From the NCBI GenBank assembly GCA_900696465.1, contig CAADGE010000020.1:62001-126000 (forward strand): a stretch of 64,000 nt of DNA, given 5' to 3'. Both the position numbers and the translations under genes were made by a program. Below are positions 27,593 through 36,224 of this stretch, piece by piece. This DNA is from an uncultured Planctomycetota bacterium (GTDB taxonomy: Bacteria > Planctomycetota > Phycisphaerae > UBA1845 > UTPLA1). Each line of letters starts with the position of its first letter. Position 1 is the stretch's first letter. The notes under the pieces are model-generated. The model searched no databases, was not told the origin of the DNA, and saw nothing but the letters and a program-made list of their open reading frames with translations.

Positions 27593-28617
27593 TTTCTCAC
27601 GGGAGCTGGGTGGAAATCTCGTTCTGGCTGTCCCTTTGCCTTCTCTGCGTGGTTTTCTCAGGCATTTTCAGCGGTGCCGAGACCGGCATGTACGGCGTCA
27701 GCCGACTGCGCCTTTCGGTCGCTGCTCATCGCCGCAGCAGCTCTGCCATACGGCTGCAAGACCTTTTGACAGACCGACCGGCCCTGCTCAGCACGATCCT
27801 TCTGGGCACCAATCTGGCGAACTATCTCGCTCCTGTCTGCATGGTCGTGATCCTGCTCCGTAGCTCGCCCCCGGGGGAGAGCAGCGATCTCGCAGCCGCC
27901 CGAGCTGAAGTCTACACCACCCTGATCCTCACGCCGATCATCTTCATTTTCGGCGAGATGGTGCCCAAGAACATCTTCCAGCGCCATGCCGATCGTTACA
28001 TGCTTTCGCTCGCCGGTGTGCTCAGTATCTCGCGGTGGCTTTTCCGCATGACTGGTCTCATCGGCATACAGCAGCACCTTTCGCACTTCGTACTGCGACG
28101 GCTCAGGACGGCGCCGGCACCGGCCGCCGTAACGGGCTCGCGTGTTGAGATGTATCAGATGCTCCGTGAGGGAGCCGCTGAAGGAAACCTGACTCGTACC
28201 CAGATCGCCATGCTGGAGAGTGTTCACAAGCTCAGCAGCACGCATCTGGCTGCGGTGATGGTCCCGCTGGCAAGAGTGGTCATGCTGGAGGCATCCGCGC
28301 GGCGCGACCGAATTGATGAAGTCCTCCGGTATTCTCGTCACGCGCGCATGCCGGTTTATGAGGGCGATCGTCGCCGCGTTGTCGGCGTTGTGCACTTTCT
28401 GGATATCATCGATGCAGCGCCGGAGACACCGGTTTGCGCGGTCATGCGAACCATCGTTCGGCTCACACCAAGGACCACCGTACTCGATGCCCTGTCCGTC
28501 CTGCAGAAGGAGCGCCGACGCATGGCGGCCATCGAAGACGCATCCGGCCGGTGCATCGGCATCGTGACCGTTAAAGACCTGGTCGAAGAAATCGTGGGTG
28601 AGTTGTCGGCTTGGTAG
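27589..28617 (+). CDS. Short CNNM/CorC-type paralogue (DUF21-CBS, no CorC_HlyC domain)
   Basis: A 342-aa paralogue overlapping the preceding gene by ATGA. The DUF21 domain is intact (FSGIFSGAETGMYGVSR, EMVPKNIF). The CBS pair follows (PLARVVMLEAS, VVGVVHFLDI, GIVTVKDLVEEIVG) and the protein ends right after it, without the CorC_HlyC domain found upstream. The pair may therefore form a heteromeric transporter, with one subunit carrying the extra domain. This is inferred from order and coupling only. It converges on the membrane glycosyltransferase gene three bases away. Confidence 0.88.
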   Translation: MISHGSWVEISFWLSLCLLCVVFSGIFSGAETGMYGVSRLRLSVAAHRRSSSAIRLQDLLTDRPALLSTILLGTNLANYLAPVCMVVILLRSSPPGESSDLAAARAEVYTTLILTPIIFIFGEMVPKNIFQRHADRYMLSLAGVLSISRWLFRMTGLIGIQQHLSHFVLRRLRTAPAPAAVTGSRVEMYQMLREGAAEGNLTRTQIAMLESVHKLSSTHLAAVMVPLARVVMLEASARRDRIDEVLRYSRHARMPVYEGDRRRVVGVVHFLDIIDAAPETPVCAVMRTIVRLTPRTTVLDALSVLQKERRRMAAIEDASGRCIGIVTVKDLVEEIVGELSAW

Positions 28618-28620
28618 TCC

Positions 28621-30027
28621 TTAGACGGCGGCCTGTAGCGCCTTTGCTCTCAAGGCGGGAGGTCGCAGAGCAAAGAGTAGCAGTCCGACAAGCGCCATAC
28701 TGCACCACACGCCCGGCACAAGACCAAGCCATTTCTGGTGCAGCATGTTCTGAAGCGAAGCGGCCACCGCACTGCCAAACGGTCCCACCCATACCCAGAA
28801 TACATTAATGGCTGCGCAGCCGGCCAACAGCAGCCACGCGATCCACCAGCGCGGCGCGGGTGAAGCCGTCCACGCCCAAGCGGCGACCGCGGAGTAAAGG
28901 TAGCGTTCGTGCATCTGTGTCGAGAGGACAAAGAACGCCAGCGGCAGGATTCGAATCGCCCAGTGGATGGCAGGAATACTGCAACGAAGTCGCCAGATAA
29001 TCGCGATCACATAGCCAGTCACCAGGAGCATACCCAGGTAACCGAGCTGCCGGGCTGTTAGTCCAAGCAGCTGAACTGCGTCGTCACGCAGATAGTGTTC
29101 GAGCAGGTTGCCGTCGAGCTGCGAGCTTGCCAGGGGTCGGCCGAGAAACCATACCGAAAATCCGTTCAGGTGCGTGAAGGGGTAAAACCCTGACGCCCCA
29201 ACGTACGTCTCCCACACTCCGGCCAGCGCGTTGCGGAAGGGAAACAGCAGCGCAACCAATAGACACAACACTGCACCTGCGCCGATGAGCACGTCGCGAG
29301 CGGTCGGCATTTGCGGTCGAAGGGACAAACAGATCCAGATCGGTAAGAAGATGCACGCCTGTGGCTTGGTCAACATCGCCAATATGGCAAGCGGCCACAT
29401 CCAGTGCAGTCGCCTCCGTACAGATGACTCCAACGATGCGAGCACAAACAAAGCCGGCAGGGAATCCACTGCCCCCCAGACGGCGGAGTTGTGCCAGATG
29501 TTTGGAAGCAACACATAAACCAGCCCGATTGACACGGCGAAGGTAATCGACTGGCGCCGGCGAATCGAATAGTAAAGAAGCAGAGCTGTTGCCAGGTCGG
29601 CAATCACCGCCGGCCATTTGAACAGCGCGTAAGCGGCAAGAGCTGAGGGTGTCACGGCTCGCGCGTTTATTTCCTGCAGCAGTTCGAGGTCGATCGGTCG
29701 CCCGGTGATCAGTGGATATGCTTCCGCAAGTAAGCGACAGACGTAGATTTGCACCGGCGGATAGTTCGACAATCGCTTAGTACCGCCGGTCGTTTCGACC
29801 GCATCATACACCCTCGCCAAACCATGTTCGCGGGCGACGTATCCCCAGATGATGAACTGCTCCTGGTCGTGCAGAAACCCCGGCGCGTCCAATAACGGCA
29901 GCCGGATGGCCAATCCGGCGAGCACAATGATCACCGGATAGAGCAGCCGCCGCCAGGCCGGCGCGGCCGTCGGCAAAGGCTGCTCGTTCATGGGTTCGTG
30001 CTTTCGGAGATCGTACATCGCGGCCAT
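28621..30027 (-). CDS. Polytopic GT-C-type membrane glycosyltransferase-like protein
   Basis: A 468-aa protein with about eleven hydrophobic segments. The first extracytoplasmic loop (GFLHDQEQFIIWGYVAREHG, about residues 50-69) carries the Asp/Glu pair typical of GT-C fold transferases that use polyprenyl-phosphate sugars, and NYPPVQIYV follows as in DUF2029/GT87-like proteins. Acceptor and sugar are not determinable. Three in-frame starts (30027, 30018, 29991) lack a clear SD; I report the longest. It is divergent from motA with overlapping leader space. Confidence 0.72.
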   Translation of the reverse strand: MAAMYDLRKHEPMNEQPLPTAAPAWRRLLYPVIIVLAGLAIRLPLLDAPGFLHDQEQFIIWGYVAREHGLARVYDAVETTGGTKRLSNYPPVQIYVCRLLAEAYPLITGRPIDLELLQEINARAVTPSALAAYALFKWPAVIADLATALLLYYSIRRRQSITFAVSIGLVYVLLPNIWHNSAVWGAVDSLPALFVLASLESSVRRRLHWMWPLAILAMLTKPQACIFLPIWICLSLRPQMPTARDVLIGAGAVLCLLVALLFPFRNALAGVWETYVGASGFYPFTHLNGFSVWFLGRPLASSQLDGNLLEHYLRDDAVQLLGLTARQLGYLGMLLVTGYVIAIIWRLRCSIPAIHWAIRILPLAFFVLSTQMHERYLYSAVAAWAWTASPAPRWWIAWLLLAGCAAINVFWVWVGPFGSAVAASLQNMLHQKWLGLVPGVWCSMALVGLLLFALRPPALRAKALQAAV

Positions 30028-30190
30028 TGGCAGGCAGTTTATCGGCCGATGGACACACGCGATACCGGCGGTCAGGCAAAGTCCGCCATTGCTTCACTTG
30101 GGCAACAAACGGACCGATCAAGAGACATACTTCCGCCGGCGCGATCGTCCGCGAAAGTCGGCGACATCCGGGCCCCGGAAGCTTCCATCG

Positions 30191-30197
30191 GGGGGAG
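30191..30197 (+). promoter_or_regulatory. Ribosome binding site that fixes the motA TTG start
   Basis: GGGGGAG lies seven bases before TTG 30205. The TTG begins the canonical MotA opening LDLATLIG, while the open frame continues about 69 codons upstream with non-family residues, so the SD decides the start. Confidence 0.75.
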
Positions 30198-30204
30198 AAA
30201 CGGC

Positions 30205-30981
30205 TTGGACCTTGCTACACTGATTGGTTTCATCGCCAGTGTCGGGCTGTTCGCCTGGGCGCTGATCAATGGCACCGGAGGCAACCTCGGCGGCTTCTGG
30301 GATACGCCGTCCGTCATCATCGTGATCGGCGGCGGCATCAGCACGACACTCCTCTCCGTACGGCTCGAACGATTCCTGTCATTCATCAAGGTGGTTCGCA
30401 ACGCCTTCTTCAACAAGATCCAGCCGGCGGACTTTCTCATTCGCAAGCTCGTTTCGCTGTCTGAGGTCGCTCGGCGAGAGGGTATCCTCGCCTTGCAGTC
30501 GCAGATCGAGGAAATCGACAACAAGTTCGTGGCCAATGGTCTGCAGATGATCGTGGACGGAACCGACGCCGAAACCGTCAAGACGCTCATGCAATACGAG
30601 ATGGACTCGATCGACATGCGACACACCGAAGGCAAACAGGTCATCGACCTGCTTGGCAAGTACGGCCCGGCTTACGGCATGATCGGTACGCTGGTTGGGC
30701 TCGTCATCATGCTTCAGAACATGGACGATCCCAAGAAGATCGGCCCCGGCATGGCGGTCGCGATTCTCACGACGCTCTACGGGGCGATCATCGCCAACAT
30801 GATCTGCCTGCCGCTTTCTGACAAGCTCAACAATCGGCATTCCCAGGAAATGCTGGCCCTGACCATCGCTCAGGCGGGAATTCTCGGCATTCAGGCCGGT
30901 GACAACCCGCGCGTCCTGGAGATGAAGCTCGCGGCATTCCTCGATCCGAGGCGGCGGGCCGATCTCAGCGAGAAGAAGTAG
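30205..30981 (+). CDS. motA: MotA, flagellar-type stator subunit
   Basis: A 258-aa stator protein starting at TTG 30205. Four transmembrane helices are recognisable: residues about 3-22, 32-50, and the conserved pair about 150-170 (GPAYGMIGTLVGLVIML) and 185-208 (AVAILTTLYGAIIANMI). The cytoplasmic loop between helices 2 and 3 carries charged residues of the torque interface (RREGILALQ, EEID). MotA and MotB form an ion channel that powers flagellar rotation. motB follows 15 bases later. No other flagellar structural gene is in the window, so the filament genes must lie elsewhere. Confidence 0.95.
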   Translation: MDLATLIGFIASVGLFAWALINGTGGNLGGFWDTPSVIIVIGGGISTTLLSVRLERFLSFIKVVRNAFFNKIQPADFLIRKLVSLSEVARREGILALQSQIEEIDNKFVANGLQMIVDGTDAETVKTLMQYEMDSIDMRHTEGKQVIDLLGKYGPAYGMIGTLVGLVIMLQNMDDPKKIGPGMAVAILTTLYGAIIANMICLPLSDKLNNRHSQEMLALTIAQAGILGIQAGDNPRVLEMKLAAFLDPRRRADLSEKK

Positions 30982-30996
30982 AAAGCACAAATCCTC

Positions 30997-31809
30997 ATGG
31001 CTCTCAAGAAGAAACCACCCGAGCCCGGCGCGCCGATGTGGATCGTCACCTACGGCGACATGATGACCCTGCTGCTCTGCTTCTTCATTCTGCTGGCGGC
31101 CTTCGCCAACTATGACAAGCAGGACAAGATGTTCATGACTGCCATCGAATCGATTCGTGAGGCGCTCGGCGCTCCCGGTCAGAGCGGCTGGCTCCCCGAG
31201 GATGAGCTTGACTTCAAGTCCCTGCTCGTCATCCTGCAGAGTCTCATTCCGCCGGACAACCCCAAGGGTGAGGGCCACAGTGATGAGCCGGGTGTCGACG
31301 GCCGCTTCTATCGCGTGGAGAAAATCCGCGACGGCGTGGAGGTCGTCGTCGGAGGCCCGATTGCATTCGGCGCCTTCAGTGCGGACATCGAGCCGCCCGC
31401 CGACCAGATGCTCGTCGGCCTGGCGCCGGAACTGATCGGCAAGAACAACAAGATCGAGATTCGAGGCCATGCAACCAATGAACCGCTGCCGATGAACGCA
31501 CCTTACAAGGATGCCATCGAGTTGGGGTATGCGAGGGCGCGTTCCGTCCGCGATCGCCTGGTCGATCTCGGCGTCGACCCACGGACCATCCGCGTTGCCA
31601 GCGCTGGTTACTACGAGCCAATTCTCAATCAGACGTATCACGACGGCCGCCGTGCCGCAAACCGCAGAGTGGAGATCGTCATCACCCAGGCGCTCCGTGC
31701 CGATTACACGCCACCGCCCCCGACGCCCCAGGAGCTGGCCGGCGAGTCGGCTTCCGGCCGTACAACATCGGCGCCTTCGTCGAACAGCGTGGCACCGCGC
31801 ACGCCATAA
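30997..31809 (+). CDS. motB: MotB, flagellar-type stator subunit with OmpA-like peptidoglycan-binding domain
   Basis: A 270-aa protein with one transmembrane helix (about 15-36) whose ion-carrying Asp is D21 in TYGDMMTLLLCFF, the MotB hallmark. An OmpA-like domain (about 110-230) contains IEIRGHATNEP, ARARSVRDRLVDLG, VASAGYYEP and NRRVEIVI, needed to anchor to peptidoglycan. The tail is Pro/Thr/Ser rich. The spacer 15 bases after motA indicates an operon. The usual signature is met, so this is a genuine stator subunit rather than an ExbD-like protein. Confidence 0.93.
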   Translation: MALKKKPPEPGAPMWIVTYGDMMTLLLCFFILLAAFANYDKQDKMFMTAIESIREALGAPGQSGWLPEDELDFKSLLVILQSLIPPDNPKGEGHSDEPGVDGRFYRVEKIRDGVEVVVGGPIAFGAFSADIEPPADQMLVGLAPELIGKNNKIEIRGHATNEPLPMNAPYKDAIELGYARARSVRDRLVDLGVDPRTIRVASAGYYEPILNQTYHDGRRAANRRVEIVITQALRADYTPPPPTPQELAGESASGRTTSAPSSNSVAPRTP

Positions 31810-31956
31810 ATCAGTAGGACAGCTTGGGTTTTCCCGTCAAAAGTGGCTCGAACTCGCCGCTGGTGATCCTGTGAGGAAATGGTTAAGCTTTAGAGTGTCG
31901 GGAATCCTTCGATGCAGGATTCAGAGCAATCACCCTGTCCGGGCTGACTACCGCTT

Positions 31957-33249
31957 ATGAGCGATACCAGGATCGAGTACTGTCCACCCGGCTCCAGCGG
32001 GAGCACGCAGGAGAAGCACGTCGCGGACCTTCAGGCCGTACTCGAAGTCTCGCGCGACTTGGCGGCCACCACCGAGCTGACCCCGCTGCTTCAGAAAGTC
32101 GAGAAAGCGGCACTGAAAGTTCTGGAGTGTGAGCGGGCGACGGTGTTCCTCTTTGACCGCGCCCATCACGAACTCTACAGCCGCATGGCCACCGGCGTGG
32201 ACGAGATTCGCTTTTCCGCGGACCGCGGGATTGCCGGCGAAGTTGTCCGCACCGGCGATGTCATCAACGTTCCCGACGCATACTCCGATCCGCGCTTCAA
32301 TCCGGAGATCGATCGCAAGACCGGCTTCCGTACCCGCAACATGATCACCTTCCCGCTGATCGGCTTCGACAACACGGTCGTCGGCGTGCTTCAGGTGCTC
32401 AATAAGTCAACAGGCAGCTTCGACCCCTGGGACCACGAACTCGTAAAGACCTTCGGTGCCCAGGTCGGCGTGGCGCTGCAACGTCAGCTTCTGCTCGAAC
32501 ATTACGCCGAAAAACAGCGCATCGAGCGAGACCTGTCCATCGCACGCGAAATCCAGCAGGGACTCATCCCTGCGGAGGCCGCAAAAGTACCGGGTTTTGA
32601 CATCGCCGGATGGAACAAGCCCGCCGATGAAACCGGCGGCGACTGCTATGACTACATGACCGTGCATGATGGCTCGCTCGCGATGATCATTGCCGACGCC
32701 ACGGGCCACGGCATCGGCCCGGCGTTGATGATCGCTGAGTGTCGCGCCCTCTTCCGTGCGCTCGCGTCCGCTTGTAAAGACCTCGCCGAAGTCGTCGGCA
32801 AGGTCAACAATCTTCTTTTCGAAGACTTGCCGGACGACCGCTTTGTCACGGCCTTCTTTGGCCTCCTGAGCCCTGACAACCACACCGTCTCTTTCCTTTC
32901 CGCTGGTCACGGGCCGATCATCGAGTACATTCTGGAGAAGGACGAATTCCTGGAGCTGCCGGCCAATGCCATGCCGTTGGGCATTGTTCCCGATGTGCCC
33001 TTCGATTCGCCCGATCGCTTTCAGATGCAGCCCGGCGACATGATGATCCTCGTTACCGACGGCTTCTTTGAATGGCAGAACGCGGCCAAGGAACAGTTCG
33101 GCACGGAACGCATGTTTGACGTCATACGTCGTCACCGCGACCTGCCCTGTGCGGAGATCATCCAGCGTTTGTACGACGAAGTCCGCGCCTTCGCGCCGGG
33201 AACGCAGCAGGCCGACGACCTGACGGCCATTTTCATCAAGCGTCTTTAA
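31957..33249 (+). CDS. GAF-domain SpoIIE/RsbU-type PP2C protein phosphatase
   Basis: A 430-aa signalling protein. The GAF domain spans about 24-175 (VLECERATVFLFDR, RGIAGEVVRTG, LIGFDNTVVGVLQVLNKS), then a linker helix (ERDLSIAREIQQGLIP) leads to the SpoIIE PP2C domain (about 205-430) with GGDCYDY, IADATGHG, SAGHGP and LVTDGFFEWQN. The metal-binding Asp residues of the family are present. RsbU-type phosphatases dephosphorylate anti-anti-sigma factors (STAS). No rsbV, rsbW or STAS gene is close. It lies 147 bases after motB and may share the transcript. Confidence 0.93.
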   Translation: MSDTRIEYCPPGSSGSTQEKHVADLQAVLEVSRDLAATTELTPLLQKVEKAALKVLECERATVFLFDRAHHELYSRMATGVDEIRFSADRGIAGEVVRTGDVINVPDAYSDPRFNPEIDRKTGFRTRNMITFPLIGFDNTVVGVLQVLNKSTGSFDPWDHELVKTFGAQVGVALQRQLLLEHYAEKQRIERDLSIAREIQQGLIPAEAAKVPGFDIAGWNKPADETGGDCYDYMTVHDGSLAMIIADATGHGIGPALMIAECRALFRALASACKDLAEVVGKVNNLLFEDLPDDRFVTAFFGLLSPDNHTVSFLSAGHGPIIEYILEKDEFLELPANAMPLGIVPDVPFDSPDRFQMQPGDMMILVTDGFFEWQNAAKEQFGTERMFDVIRRHRDLPCAEIIQRLYDEVRAFAPGTQQADDLTAIFIKRL

Positions 33250-33276
33250 TCGACGCGGCTGCTGCTCAGATTTCCT

Positions 33277-34530
33277 TCAATACATCCGACGTCGTCGAAG
33301 GGCAGTTGCGGCGCCAATCATGATGGGCAAGCTCGCCAGAAGTCCAGGCGCACAGTTGCCCGCCGCACCGCACGTTCCGGTGCCTCCGCCCGGGGTCGGT
33401 GGATCACCGGGGCCCGGATCGTTGGGGTCCGGCAGAAACGGTGTCGGATCGCAGGCGTCTCCGAGCAGGTCGCCGTCTGAATCGAGTTGATTCGGGTTTG
33501 CCGTATTCGGACAGTTGTCACAGGCATTGCCCAGGTCGTCGCCGTCCGAATCGAGTTGATCAGGATTCGCCACGCCGGGGCAATTATCTGTCGGGCACGT
33601 GTTGGCGGCGAAGCCGGGGTTTCCGAAGCCATCACCATCGGTGTCCGTACAGGTGTCGCAGGCATCACCGATCCCGTCTCCGTCGGAGTCCGTCTGCCCA
33701 GGATTGGACACATTGGGACAGTTATCAGGCGGACAGACTGCCAGACAGTTTGCAGGAAAACCGGGGTTTCCTCGCCCGTCGCCATCCGTATCCGTACAGA
33801 GGTCGCAGTCATCGAAGATACCGTCGTTGTCCGTGTCGTTCATGCCGCAATCCGGCGCGGTGTCTACCGTAAAGCTGCACCCGGCATTGTTCGTGAAGAT
33901 CGCAGCCACCATCGCCAGGTCATAGTCGTCCTCGTTCGTCGTGCTCATTGCGGTGGCGCTTCCCTGAAAAAGGAGCGACATTCTGCTCGTGCTTGGAAGC
34001 TGATCAGGATGGGGTGGGCCAAAGTCGCCGTTGGCGTCGTTGTCCGTCGTGCCGTTGTTTGGTCCCATGTAGTTGGCCCCTCCCCAACTGAGTCGCCACA
34101 GAATCGTACCGTCGTCCTCCTCAAAGGTGAGCGAGCCGGCCGCCAGAATGCCCGCCAGACTTCCGTTCGGAATCAGGAAGTCAGGTGCCGCGGTTGGCTT
34201 CGTCTTATCAACGAAGGCCTGCGTGGCAATCAGCACACGGCTGCCGGGGTTGCCGCGTGCGACGTCCGCCGTGAAGTCGATGAGCAGCGATGGATTGCCG
34301 TTATCGTCCCAGATGCGCATACGAGCTTCGGATACGAAGTTCTGCCCACTGGATCGCATTCGGAGCTGAATCGCCTGCGCATCGGTGTCGCCGTCGATTC
34401 CCCCGATGACCTGTTCGATCTGCATCAGGTGAAACGTCGCGAGCGCACGATCTCCCCATCCTAACAGCAATAGCACGCTGAATAATCTCACACGCAGGGT
34501 CAAGCGCGCGACAGATCGTATCGCAGTCAT
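33277..34530 (-). CDS. Exported thrombospondin type 3 repeat protein with C-terminal sorting-like tail
   Basis: A 417-aa secreted protein. ATG 34530 has AAGGAGAG a few bases upstream and starts a clean signal peptide ([25 protein letters not shown]); the upstream open frame is Arg-rich and dismissed. A beta-rich domain (about 30-225) is followed by at least five Ca2+-binding TSP3 repeats, each with [12 protein letters not shown] or [12 protein letters not shown] cores and paired Cys. A Pro/Gly linker precedes a Cys-containing [12 protein letters not shown], then a hydrophobic helix and RRRR. The tail resembles Gly/Cys-TM-Arg sorting signals. Likely surface-located; function unknown. Confidence 0.85.
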   Translation of the reverse strand: MTAIRSVARLTLRVRLFSVLLLLGWGDRALATFHLMQIEQVIGGIDGDTDAQAIQLRMRSSGQNFVSEARMRIWDDNGNPSLLIDFTADVARGNPGSRVLIATQAFVDKTKPTAAPDFLIPNGSLAGILAAGSLTFEEDDGTILWRLSWGGANYMGPNNGTTDNDANGDFGPPHPDQLPSTSRMSLLFQGSATAMSTTNEDDYDLAMVAAIFTNNAGCSFTVDTAPDCGMNDTDNDGIFDDCDLCTDTDGDGRGNPGFPANCLAVCPPDNCPNVSNPGQTDSDGDGIGDACDTCTDTDGDGFGNPGFAANTCPTDNCPGVANPDQLDSDGDDLGNACDNCPNTANPNQLDSDGDLLGDACDPTPFLPDPNDPGPGDPPTPGGGTGTCGAAGNCAPGLLASLPIMIGAATALRRRRMY

Positions 34531-34602
34531 GCGATCTCTCCTTCTTCGTCGGGTTTCATCGGAGTCGTCAATCAAATCCGGACGAACAAGCTCGCCATTT
34601 CA

Positions 34603-34630
34603 ATCATACCACGAGTCAGCCGAATGAAAA
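34603..34630 (-). promoter_or_regulatory. Candidate promoter of the TSP3 gene
   Basis: On the minus strand TTTTCA (34630-34625) and TATGAT (34608-34603) are 16 bases apart, four and five consensus matches. It would give a leader of about 70 bases before ATG 34530. Confidence 0.4.
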
Positions 34631-34739
34631 GGCGGCTTGAGCGAGCCAGGCGTTAATCCAGTTACAGCCCTTTTGACGATCGCGCATGGCGACCACAAAA
34701 TAAGTCGGTTCGGTACCGTTGCCTTGATGGCTGCCAGCT

Positions 34740-36221
34740 ATGAACAAACCCAATCGCTTTATTGAAACGCCGGCTTTCTTCTCGATCGTGGTCCTCCTCG
34801 GCAACCTGATTGCGTGGGCAATTCCCGGCAACGTTGCCAAGCTCGTCGCGCGAGAGCAGCACGTCATGCTCGGACGCTACTCTCGCGCCCATTTCTGCTG
34901 GCTCGTCGTCGCCGGTCTGCTCTCTCTGATCGCGATCTACATTCGAACAGCTCCAACGCCGTTGTCGATGAAACGGCGCGTCTTCGGGCTGATCGCCTCT
35001 GTCCTGGCCCTGTTTCCCGCCCTTGTCATCGTGGATCTGGGGCTCAGGTTGCGAACAAGTTATCCCTATCAACCCGGTGATCATGTCTACCATCGTCCGC
35101 CCCATGCACGATACGAACTGACCTACGAAGACGTTCCGGAACAGCGGCGATCCTTCCCGAACACGCCGCCGGGCTACGGTCGTGTCGCGTGTGTCATGAC
35201 CTATGACGCGGAGGGATTCCGCAATTCCGTCGATCGCTCGCAGTGTGATATCGTCACGCTGGGTGACTCGTTTACCGAGGGCTCGCGTGTCACCGATTCC
35301 GAACCCTGGCCGGTTCGACTGGAGGAATTGACCGGCTTGGCCGTCTGCAATCTCGGCATTTCCGGTTATGGCCCCCCGGAGTACCTCGCGGCGCTCGAAC
35401 ACTTCGGCCTGCCGAAGCGGCCCAAGCTGGTCATCTGCATGCTGTATGAGGGCAATGATTTTCGCTCGCTGCGGGTGGAGGCCAAGTCCGGCATCACTTA
35501 CCGTCAGGTCATCGCGACCAGCCCCCTTGTCGTTGCTGCGAACCATTTCCTGGTTCAATACATCGGAGTGATTGGCGCCGGACGAGACGTACCGGCACTG
35601 GATTCCTTGCGCTGGCTGCCGTTATCCGTTCCGGCTGGTGAGGGTGGCCGGGCCTATGCGTTTGCTGCCAAACAGCTGACGGATCTGTATGTTACACGTG
35701 AGAAGTTCGAACTCGACGAGTCATGGTACGTCATCACCACTTTGCTCAAGCAGATGAAGCGAGCATGTGACGACGCCGGCGCCGAACTGATGGTCGCCTA
35801 CGCGCCACTCAAGGCACACGTCGTCCTTCCATTGGCGGCTGACAGACTCAGCGGTACAGACGTTCGCCGCTTCATGCAATACAAGAATCGCAAGCTCAAG
35901 GGTCCGGAAGGCGATGCCTTCCTTCCCAGTCTGCTCGAGCATCTGGACCATCGCGAGTCCGTCGTTCGGGATTGGTGCGAGCGCCGGTCGATTCGATTCG
36001 TCAGTCTGACCGAGCCGCTGCGCCGCGATGCGGCGGCCGGTCGGCAGGTCTTCTATACTTACGATCAGCACTGGTCGCTGCCCGGTCACGAATGCGCAGC
36101 CCGTGCCATTGCCAAGGCGCTGCCGATTAATCTCATGCGGTCGTCCTCGGACAGCATCGCGGAAGAGCGATCGGAGAAGGAATCGAAGCACCTCGCTGAA
36201 ACAGAGCGGAAAGAAGAATAA
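34740..36221 (+). CDS. SGNH/GDSL-hydrolase-fold membrane protein (possible O-acetyl transfer or esterase)
   Basis: A 493-aa protein with three or four N-terminal hydrophobic segments (about 12-30, 50-70, 80-100) and a soluble SGNH-like domain. The nucleophile motif is GDSFTEG (Ser177), followed by a Gly-containing NLGISGYGPPEYL block II, an ND pair in EGNDFRS (block III), and DQHWSLPGH near residues 441-449, giving the catalytic Asp-His. Similar AlgX/AlgJ-like proteins acetylate exopolysaccharide, but other SGNH enzymes deacylate. It ends three bases before the second SpoIIE gene, so they are probably cotranscribed. Confidence 0.8.
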   Translation: MNKPNRFIETPAFFSIVVLLGNLIAWAIPGNVAKLVAREQHVMLGRYSRAHFCWLVVAGLLSLIAIYIRTAPTPLSMKRRVFGLIASVLALFPALVIVDLGLRLRTSYPYQPGDHVYHRPPHARYELTYEDVPEQRRSFPNTPPGYGRVACVMTYDAEGFRNSVDRSQCDIVTLGDSFTEGSRVTDSEPWPVRLEELTGLAVCNLGISGYGPPEYLAALEHFGLPKRPKLVICMLYEGNDFRSLRVEAKSGITYRQVIATSPLVVAANHFLVQYIGVIGAGRDVPALDSLRWLPLSVPAGEGGRAYAFAAKQLTDLYVTREKFELDESWYVITTLLKQMKRACDDAGAELMVAYAPLKAHVVLPLAADRLSGTDVRRFMQYKNRKLKGPEGDAFLPSLLEHLDHRESVVRDWCERRSIRFVSLTEPLRRDAAAGRQVFYTYDQHWSLPGHECAARAIAKALPINLMRSSSDSIAEERSEKESKHLAETERKEE

Positions 36222-36224
36222 CAA

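Noticed and set aside
30379-31641. 420-codon minus-strand open frame antisense to motA and motB
   Set aside because: Long antisense frames are expected in GC-rich coding DNA; motA and motB are unambiguous on the other strand.
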